A DNA stretch of 64,000 bases from a bacterium (lineage in GTDB: Bacteria > Vulcanimicrobiota > Xenobia > Xenobiales > JADMJV01), in assembly GCA_018780265.1 (NCBI GenBank), contig JADMJV010000125.1, forward strand, positions 63,878 to 127,877, in the 5' to 3' direction. Positions 16,109-26,058 of this stretch are shown piece after piece. The notes beneath the pieces are model-generated. The model made no database searches. It was given only the letters and a program-made list of their open reading frames with translations, and was not told the origin of the DNA. The translations under genes and the position numbers were made by a program. Within the stretch, counting starts at the first letter, position 1, and the number at the start of each line of letters is the position of its first letter.

Positions 16109-18904
16109 TCAGGGTTTCACCAGGCGCACCTTGGGCTTGGCCGGCGCTTTGGCCTCCCCCACCTTGGGTGCACTCGCTTTTTTGGCCGTAACCTTGGTGG
16201 AAGCGGCCTTCTTCTTGGGGGCCGCCTTCTTGGCTGCAGCGGCCTTCTTGGCCGGAGCCTCCACCTTTTTGCTGGTAGCAGGCCTCTTGGCAGTGGCCTT
16301 CTTCTTGCCAGCGGCCGCTCCCCGTTTGGCGCCGCCTTCCTTGGCCTCTCGGGGGGGGAACTCAAAGGTGTGGCGCCCATTGGGCTGCATGGTGAGTTTG
16401 GCGGTGAATGGGCGGCCAAAACGCGAGATAAAGTCGGGGAGTTCGGGAGTTGACCCGGTGCTGAAGTAGGTCAGCGCCTCCTCGACCTGTATCTCCCTTT
16501 GACAGACCAGTTTGGGCAGGACAACCCCGATTTTCCGCTTGGGATGGTCTGCCACGCACTTGTTAAGGCAGCGAAAACTGGAGGCCGTCTCGAAAACGTT
16601 GCATCCGTCTGGCAGTAGCGGGCAAGGGCACAACGGGGCGGCATTGGGATCGATGGCGTCGCCGCCCGAACTCCCCTCGCCTCCTTCGGATACGGTTTCC
16701 AACTGGAACTCTTCATTAAACTTGAGGCGAGCCGCGTAACCACGACCGCTGCTGGTCAAGAATCCCTCCAGAATGGCCGTCTGGCCGTCGCGAAGAAGTT
16801 CGCTCACGGTCACTCGGTCCAGGTAGCGACCGCTGCGCTCTTTCCAGACGATCAGACTGCAGGGCGAGTCCTTGCCGGTGTTGCGCTGGCAGGCATAAAA
16901 GCGCGACTGCTCAAAGACCTGGGCTTGCTGACACTTGGGGCATTTTCCCAACGCCGGTTCTTGCGAGTAGAGTTGCTCGTACGCGAAGGTCTTGGCTTTC
17001 TCCACAATGCGCTGCACGTCACCAAAAACTTCTTCCATGAACTGGGCGCGCTTGCGCTTGCCCATCTCCACTTCTTGAAGATGCTTTTCCAGCTCACCGG
17101 TCAGGCGTGCTGAGGAAAGGCGGTCAATTTCGATGCGCTTGAGCAGGTCGATCAGGAGAATTCCTTTGGAGGTAGCTCTGAGAACTCTCTCGGCTCGACG
17201 CGAATATTGCTTGGAGATCAGGTTCTCGATAATTTCGGCTCGGGTAGCCGGCGTACCCAATCCTTTGCCCTTCATGGCCTCGGACAGAGTTTCATCGTCT
17301 TTCACTTGTTGTCCAGCGTGCTCCATCAGCGAGAGCAACCGGGCTTCGGTGATGCGGGCCGGCGGCTTGGTCTGTTCCGCTTCGGAGTGAACCTCTAAGG
17401 TGTTGACCGGCACGCCTTTGCTGCCGGCCGGCGCCTCCAGCGGCATCTCCACGCTGTCGCTGGAGCCTTGCAGCGAGCGCACCAGGGCGTCTTCGACCTC
17501 GGCACTCAACTGACCCAGAGCGGGCAGCTTGGTATCCTCACCCTCTTTGCCATACACCTCATACCAGCCGGGGTCGTTGAGGTAGCGGGATCGGGTTCGG
17601 AAATTCTCTCCGTTGACGCGGGTAATGCGCTCCACTTCAATCCAGACGGCCGGTGGGTAGAAGGCGGCCAGAAAGCGCCGCATCACGAGATCGTATACGC
17701 GCTGGTCGTCTCCGCTCAACTCCGAACTCAGCATCGTTTCGGTGGGGATGATCGCGAAGTGGTCGCTGACCTTGCTATCGTCGAAGACTTTTTTCTGGTT
17801 TTGCAGACCGTTCTTGAGCAAATATTGGGCAGCCTGCTTGTAACTGTTGCCGTTACTCAGTTTGCCCAACACGGTCTGAACGTGATCGCGGTAGTCGGTG
17901 GGCAGGCACCTGGAATCGGTTCTGGGGTAGGTCAACAACTTATGCTGCTCATACAGGCGTTGAGCTGCCTGCAGTGTGCGTCGAGCCGAGAACCCGAATT
18001 TGCGATTGGCTTCGCGCTGCAGACTGGTCAAGTCGAAAAGGGCGGGAGCGCTCTCGCGACGAGGCTTGCGGGTTTCTTCGGCGCTGCCCGACTGACCCTG
18101 GACAGCCTTGAGGATGCGCTCCAACTCATCGGCCTCAAGAATCCAGTCGTCGCGACGGGGGGAATCGGGGCTGGCTACAAACTTAGGATCAAACCAGGTG
18201 CCGGCATACTTGTGCGAGGGAGCCTTGAATTCGGCGAGAATGCGCCAGTAGGGCTCGGGTCGGTGGGTCAAAACCTCCAATTCGCGTTCGGCCAGCAGGG
18301 CCAAAGTGGGGGTTTGCACGCGGCCAGCCGACCAGGCCGTGGTTTCGGTGCGGGTCTTCATTCGTCGCGTAAGGGCTCGAGTGGCATTCATGCCGATCAG
18401 CCAGTCCGCCTCAGCACGGCAGAAGGCTGCATCTCCCAGACCGTCAAATTCGCTGCCTGGCCGCATTTGCCGAAATCCTTCGCGGATCGACTCTTGGGTC
18501 ATAGACTGCAGCCACAGCCGCATGGCCGGCTTGGTGCATTGGAAATGCTGCATTAACTCCCGAAAAATCAGTTCGCCTTCGCGGCCGGCGTCGCAGGCGT
18601 TGATGACCTTGGTGACATCGGCCCGCCTGGCCAGTCGACCCAGTTGTCGAATGCGGTCGCTCTGGCCCTCTTTGGGTTTCCAGTCAAAAGTCTGCGGCAG
18701 GATCGGGAGATCTTCCAACAGCCAGCGCTTGTATTTGGGATCGATCTCTTCGGGTTCTTTGAGTTCAAGCAGATGACCCACTGCCCAGGAGACCACATAG
18801 TGATCGTTCTCGAGATGGCTCTCGTGATTTTCAAAACCGCCGAGGGCGGCGGCAATATCTCTGGCAACACTGGGCTTTTCGGCCACCACTAAGGCCTTGG
18901 ACAC
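16109..18904 (-). CDS. topB: Type IA DNA topoisomerase III with C-terminal Lys/Ala-rich tail
   Basis: MSKALVVAEKPSVARDIAAALG; INACDAGREGELIFRELM; SAGRVQTPTLALL; TYPRTDSRCLPTDY; C-terminal KKAAPKKKAASTKVTAKKAS. Confidence 0.95.
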   Translation of the reverse strand: MSKALVVAEKPSVARDIAAALGGFENHESHLENDHYVVSWAVGHLLELKEPEEIDPKYKRWLLEDLPILPQTFDWKPKEGQSDRIRQLGRLARRADVTKVINACDAGREGELIFRELMQHFQCTKPAMRLWLQSMTQESIREGFRQMRPGSEFDGLGDAAFCRAEADWLIGMNATRALTRRMKTRTETTAWSAGRVQTPTLALLAERELEVLTHRPEPYWRILAEFKAPSHKYAGTWFDPKFVASPDSPRRDDWILEADELERILKAVQGQSGSAEETRKPRRESAPALFDLTSLQREANRKFGFSARRTLQAAQRLYEQHKLLTYPRTDSRCLPTDYRDHVQTVLGKLSNGNSYKQAAQYLLKNGLQNQKKVFDDSKVSDHFAIIPTETMLSSELSGDDQRVYDLVMRRFLAAFYPPAVWIEVERITRVNGENFRTRSRYLNDPGWYEVYGKEGEDTKLPALGQLSAEVEDALVRSLQGSSDSVEMPLEAPAGSKGVPVNTLEVHSEAEQTKPPARITEARLLSLMEHAGQQVKDDETLSEAMKGKGLGTPATRAEIIENLISKQYSRRAERVLRATSKGILLIDLLKRIEIDRLSSARLTGELEKHLQEVEMGKRKRAQFMEEVFGDVQRIVEKAKTFAYEQLYSQEPALGKCPKCQQAQVFEQSRFYACQRNTGKDSPCSLIVWKERSGRYLDRVTVSELLRDGQTAILEGFLTSSGRGYAARLKFNEEFQLETVSEGGEGSSGGDAIDPNAAPLCPCPLLPDGCNVFETASSFRCLNKCVADHPKRKIGVVLPKLVCQREIQVEEALTYFSTGSTPELPDFISRFGRPFTAKLTMQPNGRHTFEFPPREAKEGGAKRGAAAGKKKATAKRPATSKKVEAPAKKAAAAKKAAPKKKAASTKVTAKKASAPKVGEAKAPAKPKVRLVKP

Positions 18905-19072
18905 GGAACCTCCCGATTAGTTGGCTACCCGAGGCTTCGATGAAACCACAGAACGCTGGACGATGGCGCTTATTTCAACCCCGTTGCCCAATCCCTGCTT
19001 GAGTTGGCACGAGGAATAGTTACGGGTTCTTGACGAACCATCGCCCATCAACTTTTGTAAGGGGTACTAACC

Positions 19073-20146
19073 GTGACACTGGCAGTGGAAAAAAACATTG
19101 ATGTGGAGAAAATCCTGGGAGCGGACGCCGAAGGCCTGTTGAGCCACAAGTGCGCGACCATACCAAGCAGCAGCCTGCACCTGCCTGGCCCCGATTTTGT
19201 AGACCGGGTGTGGTCGATCAGCGATCGCCCGGTGCAGGTTTTGCGCAGTTTGCAGACCCTTTTCGGGCACGGACGCCTGAAAAACACCGGATATCTGTCG
19301 ATTCTACCCGTCGACCAGGGCATCGAGCACACGGCTGGAGCCTCTTTCGCGCCCAACCCGATGTATTTTGATCCCGAGAACATCGTCAAACTGGCCATCG
19401 AAGGTGGCTGCAACGCGGTAGCCTCGACTTATGGGGTGCTGGGCGCGGTGGCCCGCAAGTACGCTCACAAGATCCCTTTCCTGGTAAAACTCAATCACAA
19501 CGAATTGATGACCTACCCCAACAGCTTTGACCAGGTTCTATTCGGCACTGTTCAGGAGGCCTGGAATATGGGCGCAGTGGCGGTGGGAGCGACCATCTAC
19601 TACGGTTCCGAGCAGTCACGCGGCCAGATTGTGCAAATCGCCGAAGCCTTTGAACACGCCCACGAACTGGGCATGGCCACGGTGCTTTGGTGCTATGCCC
19701 GCAACGATGCCTTCAAGAAAGACGGCAAGGACTATCACGTGGCCGCCGACATTACCGGCCAGGCCAATCATCTGGGCGTGACCATCCAGGCCGACATCAT
19801 CAAGCAAAAGCAGCCGGAGAACAACGGCGGCTTTACGGCCGTCGGATTCGCCAAGAGCCACAAGAAGATGTACAGTGACCTGTGCAGCGACCACCCCATC
19901 GACCTGTGCCGCTACCAGGTGGCCAACTGCTACATGGGTCGGGCCGGCCTGATCAACTCGGGCGGTGAATCCAAAGGGGCCGACGACATGGCCCAGGCCG
20001 TGCGAACGGCCGTAATCAACAAACGGGCCGGGGGCACGGGACTGATTTCGGGCCGCAAGGCCTTCCAGCGCCCCATGCAGGAAGGCGTTGAGCTATTGCA
20101 CGCCATTCAAGATGTCTATCTCGATTCCAGCGTAACCATCGCCTGA
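19073..20146 (+). CDS. fbaB: Class I fructose-bisphosphate aldolase (FbaB/DhnA type)
   Basis: [73 protein letters not shown]. Confidence 0.93.
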   Translation: MTLAVEKNIDVEKILGADAEGLLSHKCATIPSSSLHLPGPDFVDRVWSISDRPVQVLRSLQTLFGHGRLKNTGYLSILPVDQGIEHTAGASFAPNPMYFDPENIVKLAIEGGCNAVASTYGVLGAVARKYAHKIPFLVKLNHNELMTYPNSFDQVLFGTVQEAWNMGAVAVGATIYYGSEQSRGQIVQIAEAFEHAHELGMATVLWCYARNDAFKKDGKDYHVAADITGQANHLGVTIQADIIKQKQPENNGGFTAVGFAKSHKKMYSDLCSDHPIDLCRYQVANCYMGRAGLINSGGESKGADDMAQAVRTAVINKRAGGTGLISGRKAFQRPMQEGVELLHAIQDVYLDSSVTIA

Positions 20147-20160
20147 ACGACTGACGGCAC

Positions 20161-20202
20161 AAAAAAAAGGCTCCGTCCCCCAGAGGGAGGAGCCTTTTTT
20201 TA
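20161..20202 (+). terminator. Terminator after aldolase (bidirectional sequence)
   Basis: AAAAAAAGGCTCC...GGAGCCTTTTTTT. Confidence 0.92.
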
Positions 20203-20219
20203 TGGAGGTTGCGGGCCTA

Positions 20220-20453
20220 TCAGAAGATGAGGCTGAGGGCGGCGCCAACGCCAGCGGCGGCCAAAGGACCTCCACCGATGCTATTGCAGAGGGTGACCGC
20301 GCCCTTGACGGCACCCATGACGCTGCCGCCAGAGAAATAGTTACAGACCAGGCCACTGAGGGCTCCACCGGCGACCCGGGTGAGCCCCGAGAAATGACCG
20401 GTTTTTTGGGGGTCCGGCTGGTTGGGCTGATTGCCCTCGCCCTGAAGACTCAC
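20220..20453 (-). CDS. Small Gly/Ala-rich hydrophobic protein, bacteriocin-like composition
   Basis: 77 aa, GTG start, in-frame stop upstream; VAGGALSGLVCNYFSGGSVMGAVKGAVTLCNSIGGGPLAAAGVGAALSLIF with two Cys. Confidence 0.5.
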   Translation of the reverse strand: MSLQGEGNQPNQPDPQKTGHFSGLTRVAGGALSGLVCNYFSGGSVMGAVKGAVTLCNSIGGGPLAAAGVGAALSLIF

Positions 20454-20668
20454 CTTGTCCTGGGGAACGTTATTCGTTTGAACGGAAGGCTGCTGGTGGC
20501 CAGATTGAAGGTTGGGGTGGATTGGATTGGATTTTCATGGTTCGTCATCTCCTGGAATGATTCTCTCTGTAGCCAGAATCACGGTAGACAGCTTTGAGCG
20601 GGATATGAGCGAAGTGTTGACAGTCAGCCAGGGGAAGGTAATCGAGCCGGTGCCGCCAAGGCAGACCC

Positions 20669-21331
20669 ATGCTGCGCTTTCTCAACATTTGCAAGACTTA
20701 CAGCGAGGGCCAGCAAACACGAAGTGTGTTGCACAATGCCAGCCTGGAGTTGGCAAGCGGCAGTTTCAGCGCACTGCTGGGACGCAGCGGCTCGGGCAAG
20801 TCTACCCTGCTCAATCTGGCCGCTGGCCTGGACCGCGCCGATCAGGGTGAGGTGTGGTGCGACGAGGTCGAATTGACCCGACTCAGCGATCACCAACTGG
20901 CCCTCTTCCGGCGCAAACATCTGGGCTTTGTATTTCAGTTTTTCCACCTGTTCCCCACCCTGAACGTGGAGGAAAATCTGCTCCTGATCCTGGAGTTGGC
21001 CGGCCAGGCCGGAGGCGATGTGCAGTCGATACTGCGCCGAGTTGGACTGTGGGACAGGCGCCGCAGCTACCCGGACAAGCTCTCCGGCGGCGAGCAGCAG
21101 CGGGTGGCCGTGGCTCGCGCCCTGGTGCACGGTCCCAAACTCGTACTGGCCGACGAACCGACCGGCAACCTGGATCAGGAGAACGGTCAGATGGTTTTAC
21201 AACTGCTCAAAGAGATGAGCCAGGAGCGCCAGGCTACCTTGCTGGTGGCCACTCACAGCAGTGAAGTCGCCGAGGCGGCCGATCAGGTGCTGCGCATCCG
21301 CCAGGGGGGTCTCGTGGTGGAGTGCTCGTGA
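20669..21331 (+). CDS. ABC transporter ATP-binding protein (LolD type)
   Basis: [39 protein letters not shown]. Confidence 0.93.
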   Translation: MLRFLNICKTYSEGQQTRSVLHNASLELASGSFSALLGRSGSGKSTLLNLAAGLDRADQGEVWCDEVELTRLSDHQLALFRRKHLGFVFQFFHLFPTLNVEENLLLILELAGQAGGDVQSILRRVGLWDRRRSYPDKLSGGEQQRVAVARALVHGPKLVLADEPTGNLDQENGQMVLQLLKEMSQERQATLLVATHSSEVAEAADQVLRIRQGGLVVECS

Positions 21332-22527
21332 AGGCCTGGATTTCACTGGCTGCCTCGTTGGCGTTTTTGGGGCTGGCCCCGCTGGCAGCCAATCTCTATC
21401 AGCAGCGATGGAGGGTTGGGCCAGCAGTCCCTCAAGGAATCAGTGTGTCAGAACTGCTGGAGGGAGAGGTGGGCAAGGGGTTCGCCCAACCAACTCCAGG
21501 ACTCACCTTCCGCTTCCCCCAAGAGCATGGCCCCCACCTGGACTACCGCACGGAATGGTGGTATTTCACCGGCAATCTGGCCGGCGACGGGCAAGATTTT
21601 GGTTACGAGTTGACTCTTTTCAGGCAGGCTTTGCTCAACCCGCTGGAGATGCTGATCCCCCGCACATCGAAGTGGGCAAGTTCCCAGGCCATGTTGGGGC
21701 ATTTCGCCATCAGCGACCTGAGCGCGGGCAAGTTTTATCATGCTCAACGGCTCAGCCGTTCGGCTCTGGGGTTGGCCGGCAGCCAGCCACCTTCGCCCGG
21801 CCAAGACCTGGCCTGGGTGGAGGACTGGCATATCGGAATGGGACGAGAAGGTGCCTTTGAGTTGAGCGCACGGGACGGAGGGCAGGCGGTCCGGTTGTCG
21901 CTGTCCAGCCTCAAGCAGCCGGTTATGCAGGGCCAGAAGGGTTACAGTCGTAAGGCTGACCAGCCAGGTCAGGCCTCCAACTACTATTCGTTGACCCGCC
22001 TGCAGACCACGGGCACTCTGGTCACGAACGGCCAACTGCACTCGGTAAGCGGCCTGAGCTGGATGGATCGAGAGTGGAGCACCCGTCCTCTGGGTGATGA
22101 ACTGTCTGGCTGGGACTGGTTTGCTTTGCAGACGTCCGATGGACAAGAGTTGATGTTTTATCAGTTGCGTGACAGGCAGGGCCAGGCTACCTCTTGGAGT
22201 GCCGGCACCTGGGTGGACGCCCGGCAGACCGAGACCCCCCTGGAGGCAGACCAGATGAAAATCGAGGTTACCGATTGGTGGGCCAGCCCTCTGGATGGTA
22301 CCCGCTACCCGGCCGGTTGGCGCTTGAAAGTGGCCCTCAATGGGGCCGACCTGCGTGTGACTCCCCGCCTGGCCAATCAAGAACTGACCGGTCTGGGGCG
22401 CTATTGGGAGGGCGCGGTCAGCTTTGCCGGCCGGGATGGCCAGGGTCACACCCTTACCGGCACGGGCTACGTAGAACTGGTAGGCTATGCAGCCGACGGC
22501 CTGCCCCAGTCGAGTCGAGGGCGCTAA
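21322..22527 (+). CDS. AttH/CrtC-like lipocalin-related secreted protein (COG5621 type)
   Basis: FRFPQEHGPHLDYRTEWWYFTGNLAGDGQDFGYELTLFR; GLSWMDREWST...WDWFALQTSDGQELMFYQLRD. Confidence 0.88.
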   Translation: MLVKAWISLAASLAFLGLAPLAANLYQQRWRVGPAVPQGISVSELLEGEVGKGFAQPTPGLTFRFPQEHGPHLDYRTEWWYFTGNLAGDGQDFGYELTLFRQALLNPLEMLIPRTSKWASSQAMLGHFAISDLSAGKFYHAQRLSRSALGLAGSQPPSPGQDLAWVEDWHIGMGREGAFELSARDGGQAVRLSLSSLKQPVMQGQKGYSRKADQPGQASNYYSLTRLQTTGTLVTNGQLHSVSGLSWMDREWSTRPLGDELSGWDWFALQTSDGQELMFYQLRDRQGQATSWSAGTWVDARQTETPLEADQMKIEVTDWWASPLDGTRYPAGWRLKVALNGADLRVTPRLANQELTGLGRYWEGAVSFAGRDGQGHTLTGTGYVELVGYAADGLPQSSRGR

Positions 22528-22529
22528 CA

Positions 22530-22563
22530 AAAAAACGACCCCTGCTAAGGGAGTCGTTCTTTA
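22530..22563 (+). terminator. Terminator after AttH-like gene
   Basis: AACGACCCCT-GCTA-AGGGAGTCGTT then CTTT. Confidence 0.75.
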
Positions 22564-22592
22564 ACCAGTCTGCTGACTGGCGGGCCTTCTGG

Positions 22593-22665
22593 CGTTCCCG
22601 GACGGACTCGAACCGCCAACCTCCTGGTCCGTAGCCAGGCGCTCTATCCATTAAGCTACGGGAAC
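22593..22665 (-). tRNA. tRNA-Arg (anticodon ACG)
   Basis: Minus strand GTTCCCGTAGCTTAATGGATAGAGCGCCTGGCTACGGACCAGGAGGTTGGCGGTTCGAGTCCGTCCGGGAACG; cloverleaf with CCTGG-CTACGGA-CCAGG anticodon arm. Confidence 0.97.
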
Positions 22666-22737
22666 ATCTGCCCAGGGTTTACCACATCCGTGAACGGGTG
22701 TCAAGGTTATCCTGCATTCATCCAGAAGGTAATTTTG

Positions 22738-23364
22738 ATGAGCGACGATGAGGTCAAGGAGGCCCTGGCCGATGAGTCCCGACTGCGACAGAGGCGCTGG
22801 TTGCGCGTCTTGCTGTTGGTTTCGCTGGCCATCTTGCTGGTCGTGCTGGGGTCGGAGTTTCCTGAGTACAAAGAACCCAGTCGTCACCCTCAAGTGGCCA
22901 CAGTCGGTCCCGATGATCAGTTGATCGCGCCTGGTGAGAGGGTGGGATTTATACGACTGGGGCTGCATATCGCCGCGGTCGAGGAACGATTGGGACGGGG
23001 TCGGGCCAAGCCCACCCAGACGGCCGTGCTCTACCGCTTCGACACCGCCGGCCTGTTCTGCGCGGTCCAGCGCGGCCAGGTTTCCTCGGTGCTGGTCAGC
23101 AACCCGATTTACAAGACCCACGCGGGCTTGAGCGTAGGCAGTGACGCCGATCTGGTGGTGCGCGAATTGGGGGACGAGTACGAGTATGAGCCGCTGGAGA
23201 AAAATGCTCCTCCGGCCTCCCCCACGCCAGGTCCTGGACTGGCCCCAAACGGTACCGGGATGGTCTATGGCTACACCCTTCACTATTGGCGTGAGGGAAT
23301 TCATGTCAATCTGGTCCACGATAAGGTCGAGACGGTCTTAATCATGGCGCCCACCAACAATTGA
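22738..23364 (+). CDS. Hypothetical single-TM protein (likely ATG start at 22738)
   Basis: RRWLRVLLLVSLAILLVVLG TM helix; overlaps next gene start. Confidence 0.65.
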   Translation: MSDDEVKEALADESRLRQRRWLRVLLLVSLAILLVVLGSEFPEYKEPSRHPQVATVGPDDQLIAPGERVGFIRLGLHIAAVEERLGRGRAKPTQTAVLYRFDTAGLFCAVQRGQVSSVLVSNPIYKTHAGLSVGSDADLVVRELGDEYEYEPLEKNAPPASPTPGPGLAPNGTGMVYGYTLHYWREGIHVNLVHDKVETVLIMAPTNN

Positions 23365-24296
23365 TCTTTGACCCTCTGATCCGCAATCCTCACGTGCAGA
23401 CCTTACTCGGATCCGCATTGAGGGCTCTACAGCGCCCCCTGCGCGGCCGCTTCAGCCCTATTAACACCCCAGACGGGGACGAACTGCCCGCCTTCTGGTC
23501 GGGCCGACCCGGCCCGCTATTACTGGTGGTGGTGCACGGCGTTGGGGGCAATCACGAGGCCCGAGAGGGCGTAAGCTTGGGGCGTCACTGGGTGTGGAGC
23601 AACCTGGGCTCAGTCTTGTTGATCAGTCTACGGGGGGCTTATCGGACGCCCCTCCACCCGCTACTCTACCACGCCGGTTGCAGTGACGAACTGGACGCGA
23701 TCTACTCGTGGGCTCACAACCAGGTGGTCGGGAATCAACGTATCGTGTTGGTTGGCTACTCGCTTGGGGCCAATATCGTGGTCAAATGGTTGGCAGAAAC
23801 TCGTCATTGCTTGTCGCGACTGGCGGGTGCCGTGAGCGTTTCAAATCCGTGGGATCTGCGGGCCTGCTGCGAACATCTGGAGCAGTCATGGATGGGCCGT
23901 TGCTACCGAACAGTGATGGTGAGAACCTTGAAGCAGCGGGGTTCGGGACTGGCTCGCAAATACCCCAACCTGCTCTGTGCCGACCAGATTGCCCGCAGTC
24001 GCACCTTTCGAGACTACGACAGCACCGTGACTGCTCCACTGCACGGCTTTGCCGACGTGGAAGACTACTACCGTCGGTGCAGTTCGGCCCAGTTCTTAGC
24101 AGGCGCCCAGGCCGAGCTGATCTGCCTGGACGCACTGGACGACCCCTTTGTGCCCCGCGACTCGTTGCCCCACCGTGCCCCGCCCGGGGTGACCTTTGTG
24201 CGACCCCCCCACGGCGGACACCTGGGGTTTGTGGGGCAAAGAGGGCAACTGTGGATGGAGCACTTTATCTGCTGGCAGGCCGGCAACTGGATCTGA
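23361..24296 (+). CDS. Alpha/beta hydrolase (YheT/EMB8-like)
   Basis: NPHVQTLLGS; VVHGVGGN; LVGYSLGANIVVKWLAE; DPFVPRDS; PHGGHLGF. Confidence 0.9.
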   Translation: MIFDPLIRNPHVQTLLGSALRALQRPLRGRFSPINTPDGDELPAFWSGRPGPLLLVVVHGVGGNHEAREGVSLGRHWVWSNLGSVLLISLRGAYRTPLHPLLYHAGCSDELDAIYSWAHNQVVGNQRIVLVGYSLGANIVVKWLAETRHCLSRLAGAVSVSNPWDLRACCEHLEQSWMGRCYRTVMVRTLKQRGSGLARKYPNLLCADQIARSRTFRDYDSTVTAPLHGFADVEDYYRRCSSAQFLAGAQAELICLDALDDPFVPRDSLPHRAPPGVTFVRPPHGGHLGFVGQRGQLWMEHFICWQAGNWI

Positions 24297-24303
24297 GGAT
24301 GGC

Positions 24304-24780
24304 TTAACGGTGTCGGCGTGGTTGGTCCAATATGGTCACGGTCACATGGCGGTAGCCCCATTGATAGCACTGTCCTAGCGAAGGAAACCAGACGTCGATC
24401 TTGTTGCCTACGATGGCTCCGCCAGTATCGCGAGCGGTGGCGTAGCCATAGCCGGAAACGTAGAGGCGCGTACCCAGCGGAATGACGCGAGGGTCGACTG
24501 CCACCGTGCCGGGACCCACATAGGTACCACTCGCCGTGTAGCCTCGCAGGCAGTAGGCCGTGGAGCCCACCGTGATGCGTCGACCTGCAGGGACCGCTTC
24601 CGAGGGTACGCGCATACCCAGACGCCCGCTACGGGCCCCCAGAGCCGGACGATGATGCGGCGGAGCGTGGGCCGCCGGTGAAAGACTGACTTCAGACTGG
24701 TGTAGTTCGGGTTCGGCCACAGCGGCGCCCCCCAAAAGTAGCCCAAGTGTGAGCGTGACAAGAAATTTGCAATGGCGCAA
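24304..24780 (-). CDS. Secreted 3D-domain protein
   Basis: Signal peptide; VDPRVIPLGTRLYVSGYGYATARDTGGAIVGNKIDVWF typical of 3D domains. Confidence 0.88.
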   Translation of the reverse strand: MRHCKFLVTLTLGLLLGGAAVAEPELHQSEVSLSPAAHAPPHHRPALGARSGRLGMRVPSEAVPAGRRITVGSTAYCLRGYTASGTYVGPGTVAVDPRVIPLGTRLYVSGYGYATARDTGGAIVGNKIDVWFPSLGQCYQWGYRHVTVTILDQPRRHR

Positions 24781-24839
24781 GGCTCGCGGTTCCTTTCCAG
24801 TGTTCCGCGGGTCCGCAACCCAAAAGTCGAACTTAAGAG

Positions 24840-26054
24840 TTACTCGGCAGCAGAAGCTACCTCGACCGCACCGGCGGCGTTTGCGTTAGGCGTCGACATG
24901 TCCTGCTCGACTGGCGGGGGGGCTTCGTGTCTCTCCAGTCGGGACACGTAAAATTGCAGCAAAACCCGTAAAATGGCTACCATGGGCATGGAGAGAAACA
25001 TGCCCATCACCCCTCCCAATTCGGCTCCCGCACCCAGGGCCACCATCACCACCAGGGGCGGCAAGCCGACCGACTGGCCGATAATGGCCGGAACGATAAT
25101 GTGCCCCTCCGTCCAGTGGACGACCTCCATCATCAAAACGACAAAGAGGGCAAAAAGGATTCCCTTGTGGCCCAGGGCGATCAGAAAAGCCGGCACCATG
25201 CCCATGGCCACCCCGACATAGGGAACAATATCCACCAGTCCGGCGAAGACGCCGATCAGAATGGCATAGGGGACGCCCAAGATGGTGAGTAGAACCGCGA
25301 TGGAGATCCCAATGGTCAGGCAAACCAACAATTGCCCCCGGATGTAGCTGCCCAACACACGGTCTATTTCGCCCAGTAGTTCGGTCACGTCGGCCTTCCA
25401 GCGCTGGGGGACGAGGCGAATGAACCCCAGTTTGTATTTGCTGGAATCCATCAATATATAGAAGGTAAACAGCGGGATCAGCACGACTCCGGTGGCCGCT
25501 CCTGCGGCTGCTTTCATACCCGTAAAAACCCCGGCAAAGGTAGAAGCCAACCAGGCGGGAGGGTTGTTTTGGAGTTCTTTCGCCAGCAGGTCCAGGCGCA
25601 CCGACTCTGGATCGATTTTTGATAGCGGCTCCTGCAGAAAGCTGGGGGCGTTGGCTTTGGCGTAGACCAGCCAGCCATCCACCGTGTGCTGCATGTTGCC
25701 GACGTAGTCCACGAAGTTCGAGCTGAAGGCCACAAACTGCACCTGCAACGCGGGCAGGAGATAAGCCAACGCCAACAACCCGGTCAGGCCACACATCACA
25801 TAAACCAGACTGATGGCCGCAATGCGAGGCACCCGCCGACGCTCGGTAAGGTAGTTGACAGCCGGGGCGATTACGTAAGCTAACAAGGTGGAGATGGCTG
25901 TGATGGTGGCCACCAGATGGACGGCCTTGATCAGGCTGAGAAACAGCCAGAGCAGACCAATAACTACGCCGATAAACCAAAAAATCAAAGCTCTGCGACC
26001 TAACGTGAGGGCGAGCTGTAGAGCTTGTTTTTTGAGCGCTTCGGTTTCCAACAA
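24840..26054 (-). CDS. AI-2E family transporter (PerM/YhhT)
   Basis: Eight-TM-like profile; PLFTFYILMD, VPYVGVAMGMVPAFLIAL, HIIVPAIIGQSVGLPPLVVMVAL. Confidence 0.9.
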   Translation of the reverse strand: MLETEALKKQALQLALTLGRRALIFWFIGVVIGLLWLFLSLIKAVHLVATITAISTLLAYVIAPAVNYLTERRRVPRIAAISLVYVMCGLTGLLALAYLLPALQVQFVAFSSNFVDYVGNMQHTVDGWLVYAKANAPSFLQEPLSKIDPESVRLDLLAKELQNNPPAWLASTFAGVFTGMKAAAGAATGVVLIPLFTFYILMDSSKYKLGFIRLVPQRWKADVTELLGEIDRVLGSYIRGQLLVCLTIGISIAVLLTILGVPYAILIGVFAGLVDIVPYVGVAMGMVPAFLIALGHKGILFALFVVLMMEVVHWTEGHIIVPAIIGQSVGLPPLVVMVALGAGAELGGVMGMFLSMPMVAILRVLLQFYVSRLERHEAPPPVEQDMSTPNANAAGAVEVASAAE

Positions 26055-26058
26055 AGCG

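Noticed and set aside
17468-18556. 362-aa plus-strand ORF
   Set aside because: Antisense to topB coding sequence
21448-22530. 360-aa minus-strand ORF
   Set aside because: Antisense to AttH-like gene
24886-25980. 364-aa minus-strand ORF
   Set aside because: Alternate frame of the AI-2E transporter; Arg/Gly-rich shadow composition
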